Origin: Deltaproteobacteria bacterium
GTDB lineage: Bacteria > Desulfobacterota > Desulfuromonadia > Geobacterales > Geobacteraceae
Assembly: GCA_021848385.1 (NCBI GenBank)
Contig: JAJZUQ010000029.1
Span: 1 to 36,927, forward strand
Reading direction: 5' to 3'
DNA length: 36,927 nt
Shown here: piece by piece, positions 32,660-36,927 of the stretch
Layout: every line of letters starts with the position of its first letter
Numbering within the stretch: position 1 is the first letter of the stretch
Made by a program: the position numbers and the translations under genes
Notes under the pieces: model-generated
Seen by the model: the letters and a program-made list of their open reading frames with translations, nothing else
Databases searched by the model: none
Told to the model about the DNA's origin: nothing

Positions 32660-34105
32660 CTATCTCACCGGCATCGCGGTGATCACTGCAACCGCGCGTC
32701 GATTGAGCTGGCGTCCTTCGGTGGTCTCATTGTCGCCTACCGGCTTGAAGGAAGCAAAACTGCGGGCGACGATCCTTTTCGGTGCGATGCCTCCGGTTTT
32801 GATAAGGAATGAGCGGATACTTTGTGCGCGCTGAAGCGACAGCTTCTTGTTTACCCAGTCAGGGCCGATGTTGTCCGTATGCCCCTCGATAATGATCGAG
32901 GTTCGGGGATTGGCTCGCATGAAATCGGCAAGCTGTTGCAGCTGAGGATAAAAGGCGGGCCTTATGCGGGCGCTCCCCGTGGTGAACTCAACATTCAACT
33001 CCACCGCCACCTCTTCCCCTGCCCTGCTCGGCACCGATGCCCCAACCGGGAAGCCTGACTGGCCGGGCAGGACCAGTTCAAGGCCGGTCGCGCTCCTTTG
33101 CAGGCGGTACTCAGGCAGCCGGTCGCCGGCAGCATCAATGACGATGCGCACCTTTCCCGGATCGGTGCCAACCCGCACTTCCTTAACCCCCATCCTGTTT
33201 ATGGCAATCCGGTCATACTTCATGCCATTGGTAGCGCCAAAAATATCAATTGCGAGGCGGGCGGGTTTTTCGAGCGCCATGGTCTTATAGGAGTCGACGG
33301 GAGCGCTCGTTTTGATTGCAATGCTGTTACCCGCTGCCATGATGCTGGTGATGACCGGCATACCCGTCTTGGAGCGTTCCCGCTGCTTCGTGGCAACCGG
33401 CACCGGCACAGGCGCAACGGTCTCTGCCATGGGCGCCGCAGGGTGTGCAACCGTCACCGGCGTTGTCATGGCAACCTGGGACGGGGGCTCGGTATACTTC
33501 CATTCAGTCTGATGCGGAACTGGCGCAACGGCCTGCTTTGTCCCCCCCAACTGGAACGTGAGGCCGGCGGTGTAGGCAAAGTTGTTATAGACGTAGCGCG
33601 TCCGGTTCACGTCCCTCACCGTGAAGTCGAGAATGTGACGAACATCGCCCCGCAGAGCGAGGTAGTCGGTGAGGAATAGCTTGAAGCCGGCACCGTAGTC
33701 GGCCAGGGTATCATGGTCGACCTCCCCTTGCCGGGGATCGAAAAAGATGATCCCGCCTCCCGCAGCCACATACGGGACAAATCGCTTCTGCGGCATGAAA
33801 TGGTAGAGGACGTCACCCCGCACTTCGTAAAGATTCACCGTCTGCTGCCGGGGGACGGCAGTTGAGAAAATGTCGGGACTGTAGGTCCCGGTAAGCTCCA
33901 ATCCCCAATGCTCACTTAAATTGTAACCGACCGCAAGGCCGTAGATCTCGCTGTTCTTACGCTGCTGGTTCCCCTCGAAGACATACCCCCCCGCAAAAGG
34001 GGTAACGGAGAGCGAATAGGGAATGTTTTCGCCCTGTGCCACAACAGGCTGAAGACAGCCCATCATCAGTAACGCCGCAACAATAGCTGCCTGGCATCGT
34101 TTCAT
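32660..34105 (-). CDS. OmpA-family protein with beta barrel, AMIN-like and peptidoglycan-binding domains
   Basis: A 481-aa outer-membrane protein. Translation starts at 34105 with AAGGAGG upstream and gives a signal peptide ending VVA before QGENIP. Residues about 24-215 look like an eight-stranded OmpA-like barrel (YGLAVGYNLSEHWGLELTGTY, YVAAGGGIIFF, FAYTAGLTFQLGG). A Pro/Val/Ala linker follows, then an AMIN-like domain (VITSIMAAGNSIAIKTSAPV, EKPARLAIDIFGA, VRIVIDAAGD). The C-terminus is an OmpA domain (VEFTTGSARIRPAF, IIEGHTDNIG, NETTEGRQLNRRAV). The AMIN part may localise it to peptidoglycan or the septum. It resembles the protein at 8952-10775 only in its C-terminal domain. Confidence 0.88.
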   Translation of the reverse strand: MKRCQAAIVAALLMMGCLQPVVAQGENIPYSLSVTPFAGGYVFEGNQQRKNSEIYGLAVGYNLSEHWGLELTGTYSPDIFSTAVPRQQTVNLYEVRGDVLYHFMPQKRFVPYVAAGGGIIFFDPRQGEVDHDTLADYGAGFKLFLTDYLALRGDVRHILDFTVRDVNRTRYVYNNFAYTAGLTFQLGGTKQAVAPVPHQTEWKYTEPPSQVAMTTPVTVAHPAAPMAETVAPVPVPVATKQRERSKTGMPVITSIMAAGNSIAIKTSAPVDSYKTMALEKPARLAIDIFGATNGMKYDRIAINRMGVKEVRVGTDPGKVRIVIDAAGDRLPEYRLQRSATGLELVLPGQSGFPVGASVPSRAGEEVAVELNVEFTTGSARIRPAFYPQLQQLADFMRANPRTSIIIEGHTDNIGPDWVNKKLSLQRAQSIRSFLIKTGGIAPKRIVARSFASFKPVGDNETTEGRQLNRRAVAVITAMPVR

Positions 34106-34222
34106 TACAGTTTCCTCCTTGGAGTAGAACATATCGGCATATAACAGACAACTTCCTGGATAGCATCGAACGCCTGCAGAACTCATCCGGTCACTATTTA
34201 TGAGAACGTGTCACGGCTGAGC

Positions 34223-34250
34223 ATTATAACTGAAATTCAGCGACAGTGAA
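34223..34250 (-). promoter_or_regulatory. Promoter of the OmpA/AMIN gene
   Basis: On the reverse strand a perfect TATAAT (34223-34228) lies 16 bp from TTCACT (34245-34250). It predicts a ~110-nt leader. Confidence 0.7.
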
Positions 34251-34259
34251 AGGTACAAT

Positions 34260-34540
34260 TTCTGGATAATAAATTAGAAGCCGGGACTCGTGGTCCGGAC
34301 TCGGAAAACCTGAGAAACCGGGACTCGGGACTCGGGACCGGGGATCGGTATTCGACTCAAAATTCATAATTCAAAATTCAAAATTTCCTTATATCCCTGT
34401 TAGATTGCATTTTTCTTCAGGTTTTCTTTTTAAGCCCGATTTGTAGGTCAGTGGTAAACAGTTTTTTGCCTTTGGTTCTCGTCGCGTCGTTGCGTCGTCG
34501 CGTGAGACCAGATTTTTGGTTTTACGGTTTTCTCTGTATT
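34260..34540. repeat. Gene-free stretch with three simple-sequence families
   Basis: GGGACTCGGGACC-type tract at 34279-34349, ATTCATAATTCAAAATTCA tract at 34358-34384, then TATCCCTGTTAGATTGCAT at 34391-34409. No gene is supported in it; a short forward frame over it runs into the toxin gene on the other strand. Confidence 0.85.
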
Positions 34541-34816
34541 CTAATAAACCTCATCATGGCTACCAACACTCACGGGGATGATCTTTCCGTCTTCGAGCAG
34601 AAACTCCAGGGTAATCCGATAGCTGATGTTAATCGACACGGAATGCAGGTCGTGCAGGGGACCCCCCAGGCGGTGCAGCCGCAACGAGGGATGTAACGGG
34701 TTCAACTCAAGCAGTTTCAGGGTCTTCTCGTACTGGGGGAGGAGTTCAGGATGGCGTCTGATGAACTTCGCGGCCCGCTTCAGATAACTGTGCGTATAGA
34801 TAATCCGGAAGCTCAT
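34541..34816 (-). CDS. RelE/YafQ-type toxin
   Basis: A 91-aa toxin of the RelE/ParE superfamily. The N-terminal helix pair FRIIYTHSYLKRAAKFIRRHPELLPQYEKTLKLL is followed by beta strands LRLHRLGGPLHDLHSVSIN and SYRITLEFLLEDGKIIPVSVGSHDEVY. The HDLHSV and the GSHDEVY endings match YafQ-like mRNA interferases, where the terminal histidine is catalytic. The start overlaps the antitoxin stop as ATGA. It should cleave mRNA at the ribosome when unmasked. RelE and YafQ branches cannot be separated here. Confidence 0.9.
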   Translation of the reverse strand: MSFRIIYTHSYLKRAAKFIRRHPELLPQYEKTLKLLELNPLHPSLRLHRLGGPLHDLHSVSINISYRITLEFLLEDGKIIPVSVGSHDEVY

Positions 34817-35073
34817 TTCGCGGCATTCCTGATCCGCGCGATATGCTCATCGACGTTCTCCTCCACAAACTCCCCGGACGCGATCTGCTGGCGGGTTTCA
34901 TAAAGAGCTGACTCCAGTTCGCAGACCCGTAACCGGTTGTACTCTTCCATGTCCATGACCACGTAGCGGTCCTGACCACGCACCGAAATGACCGCTTCGC
35001 CGCTCTCTTCCAGGGCCTTCTCGATGGAAGAGACCCCTCTGGTTTTCAACTCGTTCGCCGCAATCGTCTTCAC
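34813..35073 (-). CDS. Phd/YefM-type antitoxin
   Basis: An 86-aa antitoxin. The N-terminal half is the DNA-binding Phd/YefM fold (IAANELKTRGVSSIEKALEESGEAVISVRG, RYVVMDMEEYNRLR). The C-terminal half is acidic and should be unfolded until bound to the toxin (SGEFVEENVDEHIARI). The start is GTG at 35073 with GGAGG upstream. It lies first in a two-gene operon with the toxin, and should repress the promoter through the palindrome at 35118-35139. Confidence 0.92.
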   Translation of the reverse strand: MKTIAANELKTRGVSSIEKALEESGEAVISVRGQDRYVVMDMEEYNRLRVCELESALYETRQQIASGEFVEENVDEHIARIRNAAK

Positions 35074-35109
35074 ATCGCACCTCCGACAAAGCTTGTTATC
35101 GTGCGATTA

Positions 35110-35139
35110 ACAGTACTATTGACAGGACGGTTTGTCAAT
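35110..35139 (-). promoter_or_regulatory. Antitoxin-toxin promoter with palindromic operator
   Basis: On the reverse strand TTGACA (35133-35138) and TACTGT (35110-35115) are 17 bp apart. ATTGACA (35118-35124) and TGTCAAT (35133-35139) are a perfect inverted repeat that includes the -35 box, a likely Phd operator. Confidence 0.75.
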
Positions 35140-35146
35140 GCTGGCA

Positions 35147-35441
35147 GTCAGGGACCGGGGATTGGTTTTAAATTCATAATTCATAATTCAACACTGCCTC
35201 GCCTCTCGCCCGTTCGCTGCGCTCTCTAGAGCTCACAGAGAGAACCTTTGAATCTTTTCTTTAACCACGAATGAAGTTAAACCCCGAAAGCTTTATGTTT
35301 TTCTCTGTGTTCTCTGTGAGAGACAGATTCAAGGTTTCAACTCATAATTCTTCAGGCCCGCAGTTTGGGTCAAAATTCAAAATTCAAAACTGCCTTATCC
35401 CCTGTATCCCTGTTAAATTGCATTTCGGGTGGGATTCTGGT
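35147..35441. repeat. Gene-free stretch with recurring repeat families
   Basis: In order: GGGACCGGGGATTGG (35150-35164), ATTCATAATTCATAATTCA (35172-35190), an inverted CGCTGCGCTCTCTAGAGC-type tract (35207-35248), CTCTGTGTTCTCTGTGAGAG (35303-35322), ATTCAAAATTCAAAACTGCC (35374-35393) and CCCCTGTATCCCTGTTAAAT (35399-35418). No gene is supported. Confidence 0.85.
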
Positions 35442-36590
35442 TCAGAGGGTTGCAAAAAACTTTTTCGGATCTTCCGACAGGACAGGGAAATTATCAGGGG
35501 TCATGATAACCGGTTGTGCCTCGGGAAAGTGCTTCATAAAGGCCTCAAGCCCTTTTGCTGATTTTTTTCTGCCGGATTTCACTTCGATCGCGTAGAGACT
35601 CCCCTGATAGTGATAGACGAAATCGACTTCGGCGTTCTTCTCCCGCCAGTAGGAAAGTTCTCCCGGAAGCTGCAGTAACTCTGCTCCCACGGCCAGTTCA
35701 AAGACTCGTCCACGCAACTCCGCATCAGCAAGCACCTTCGGACCGGCGGTCATGGTGTAAAGGGCCGGGCAGCCCATAAGTATTTTGGGACTGGTGGCGC
35801 GCGTCAACCATCCCTTGGCCGAATACTTCCCCAGGGAATAGATCAGGAACGCTCCGGCATAGAGTTCGAGGTAATATTTGACGAGGTCGGTATTTCCTTT
35901 GTCCTGCAACTGGCCGAGCAGCTTGGTGTAGCTGATTTCCTGGGCCGGATAACGGCAGAGAATCTCGAATGCCTGCCGAAAGAGGGCCGGATTGGCCACC
36001 TTCCTGTTCAGAAGGATATCCTTGCCGATGACAGCTTCCACGATCGCATCTTTCAGATAAGCGTACCAGCGATCATACTCATCCTCATACGCCACCGAGC
36101 CGGGATACCCCCCGTACAGCAGATAGCGATCGAGATCATAGCCAAAGGCAACCTTCAATTCTGCAAACGTCCAATGGTAAATCCTGGTCAGCTCGAAACG
36201 CCCAGCCAGACTCTCGGTCAGTCCCGTCTGAATCTGTAGCGAACCCGATCCGAGCACAACCACCCGTAGCCGGTGCGGATGCTCATCCCACAAGGACTTG
36301 AGGGTTTCTGACCAGTTGGCTATTTTCTGGATCTCATCAATGATCAGCAATGTGCCGTTCCCGAGCAACAGAGCTTTCTGCCATTGTTCCAGCAGCCAGC
36401 TGCGCCCGGTCACCAACAGGTCATCGGCATTGGCGTAATGACTGGTACCAGGATAGCGCCCAAGAAGCTGGCGCATGCCGGTAGTCTTCCCCACCTGACG
36501 TGGGCCGACCAGCACTTGAATCAGCGGCGGTTCGCCAGCAAGGCGTTTTTCCAGCTGCGCTACAAATGATCGTTCAAAAGAATTCATCAT
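35442..36590 (-). CDS. AAA+ ATPase with C-terminal DUF4143 (AAA_14 family)
   Basis: A 382-aa protein. Walker A is GPRQVGKTT (29-37) and Walker B LLIIDEIQK with D85/E86. Sensor-like VVLGSGSLQIQ follows, as does ESLAGRFELTRIYHWTFAE. The C-terminal DUF4143 part has the nuclease-like block AEVDFVYHYQGSLYAIEVKSGRKKS, with the D-(E)xK spacing of the PD-(D/E)XK fold. The family is common in bacteria, often beside toxin-antitoxin loci or mobile DNA, but its role is not settled. Start is one of two consecutive ATGs (36590, 36587) with a poor ribosome site. A palindrome at 36620-36641 lies just upstream. Confidence 0.88.
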   Translation of the reverse strand: MMNSFERSFVAQLEKRLAGEPPLIQVLVGPRQVGKTTGMRQLLGRYPGTSHYANADDLLVTGRSWLLEQWQKALLLGNGTLLIIDEIQKIANWSETLKSLWDEHPHRLRVVVLGSGSLQIQTGLTESLAGRFELTRIYHWTFAELKVAFGYDLDRYLLYGGYPGSVAYEDEYDRWYAYLKDAIVEAVIGKDILLNRKVANPALFRQAFEILCRYPAQEISYTKLLGQLQDKGNTDLVKYYLELYAGAFLIYSLGKYSAKGWLTRATSPKILMGCPALYTMTAGPKVLADAELRGRVFELAVGAELLQLPGELSYWREKNAEVDFVYHYQGSLYAIEVKSGRKKSAKGLEAFMKHFPEAQPVIMTPDNFPVLSEDPKKFFATL

Positions 36591-36619
36591 GAGGAAATTT
36601 TACATCTATTTACAAGGCC

Positions 36620-36641
36620 TGTCTAGCAAAATTACTAGACA
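36620..36641. promoter_or_regulatory. 22-bp near-palindrome upstream of the AAA/DUF4143 gene
   Basis: TGTCTAG (36620-36626) and CTAGACA (36635-36641) are perfect inverted copies around an 8-nt A/T-rich centre. It lies ~30 bp before the start codon and could be an operator. Confidence 0.55.
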
Positions 36642-36657
36642 TGGTTAGCAAAAGGAG

Positions 36658-36798
36658 GGAACCGGTGAAATCGGGGGCCGGTAAAACTTGGAAGCAGGGA
36701 CCCGGGACTCGGATTTTAACTCAAAATTCATAATTCATAATTCAAAACTGCCTTGTTTCTCGTCCGTTCGCTGACGCTCGCAAGAGAACGCGGAGAGA
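36658..36798. repeat. Simple-sequence families at the right end
   Basis: GGGACCCGGGACTCGG-type tract to 36715, then ATTCATAATTCATAATTCA, then the GTCCGTTCGCTGACGCTCGC tract. The order (GGGAC, ATTCATAA, inverted CGCT tract) repeats that of 35150-35248. Confidence 0.8.
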
Positions 36799-36849
36799 AA
36801 CCTGAAACCTTTGAGCCTCTTGCAAAAAGACAAAAAATGCAAAATCTGT

Positions 36850-36909
36850 AACCCCCCTGCTTCGCTTCGCTCGCTTCCCCCCTTAGATAAGGGGGGATTG
36901 AGGGGGGTT
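36850..36909. repeat. Nested palindromic repeat of C6/G6 arms
   Basis: An outer AACCCCCCT / AGGGGGGTT pair (36850-36858, 36901-36909) encloses CCCCCCTTA / TAAGGGGGG (36877-36885, 36888-36896). This resembles a REP-type intergenic element. Confidence 0.75.
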
Positions 36910-36927
36910 ATGACGCGCACACATTGG

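Noticed and set aside
34451..34696. Forward 81-codon frame over the RelE-type toxin gene
   Set aside because: It lies opposite a well-supported toxin gene and begins in simple-sequence DNA.
34279..35418. CRISPR array
   Set aside because: Repeats are degenerate and contiguous, without regular unique spacers, and no cas gene is seen.

Overview
The window reads as a chromosomal segment of a Geobacter-like member of the Desulfuromonadota. The assignment rests on gene content: a periplasmic c-type cytochrome, an ior/paaK/liv cluster for aryl-ketoacid and aryl-CoA metabolism, a chemosensory cluster with HEAT repeats, PAQ-rich OmpA proteins, and simple-sequence families between genes. There are no rRNA or tRNA genes and no CRISPR array.

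Layout. 1-5141 is a chemosensory operon (end of a chemoreceptor, CheR, a HEAT-repeat protein, a second CheR, CheB). 5217-8785 holds infA (reverse), a frameshifted small gene overlapping an RlmD-type 23S rRNA methyltransferase, a TPR protein and an HU/IHF protein. 8952-14531 holds an OmpA-family protein with a 21-bp tandem repeat, a lipoprotein, a Na/Pi cotransporter overlapping a Ppx/GppA phosphatase, and a small cytochrome c (reverse). 14610-26506 is an aromatic-acid block: operator, strong promoter and promoter-proximal terminator, then iorAB, a phenylacetate-CoA ligase, a two-ACT-domain protein, a branched-chain-amino-acid-type ABC transporter with two binding proteins, and a second phenylacetate-CoA ligase. 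IorAB should turn aryl-pyruvates into aryl-acetyl-CoA, the ligases activate aryl-acetates, and the transporter brings in the substrate.

The most notable region is 26649-29632. A 28-bp sequence at 26649-26676 has the architecture of a dif site (11-bp arm, 6-bp centre, 11-bp arm, core CATAA-N6-TTATG). Its centre and right arm recur exactly at 27970-27986 and 29616-29632, but there the left arm is degenerate. These three sites bound two tandem units of 1310 and 1646 bp. Each unit starts with an almost identical non-coding block containing a ~102-nt hairpin, then carries a ribbon-helix-helix gene overlapping a gene for a 201-aa protein I do not recognise. The second unit adds a helix-turn-helix gene behind 10-bp-spaced iterons. 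I interpret them as two very small elements integrated one after the other into the chromosomal dif by host Xer recombinases. Gene orientation supports a replication terminus here: 24 of 26 genes to the left lie on the + strand and all nine chromosomal genes to the right on the - strand. The octamer GGGNAGGG switches strand at the same point.

Right of dif (29702-36590, all reverse) are a creatininase-family hydrolase, queE and queD for queuosine precursors, a HigBA-type toxin-antitoxin pair, an OmpA/AMIN protein, a Phd/RelE-type toxin-antitoxin pair and an AAA/DUF4143 ATPase. Both toxin-antitoxin promoters carry palindromes over the -35 box. The gaps here are filled with recurring simple-sequence families.
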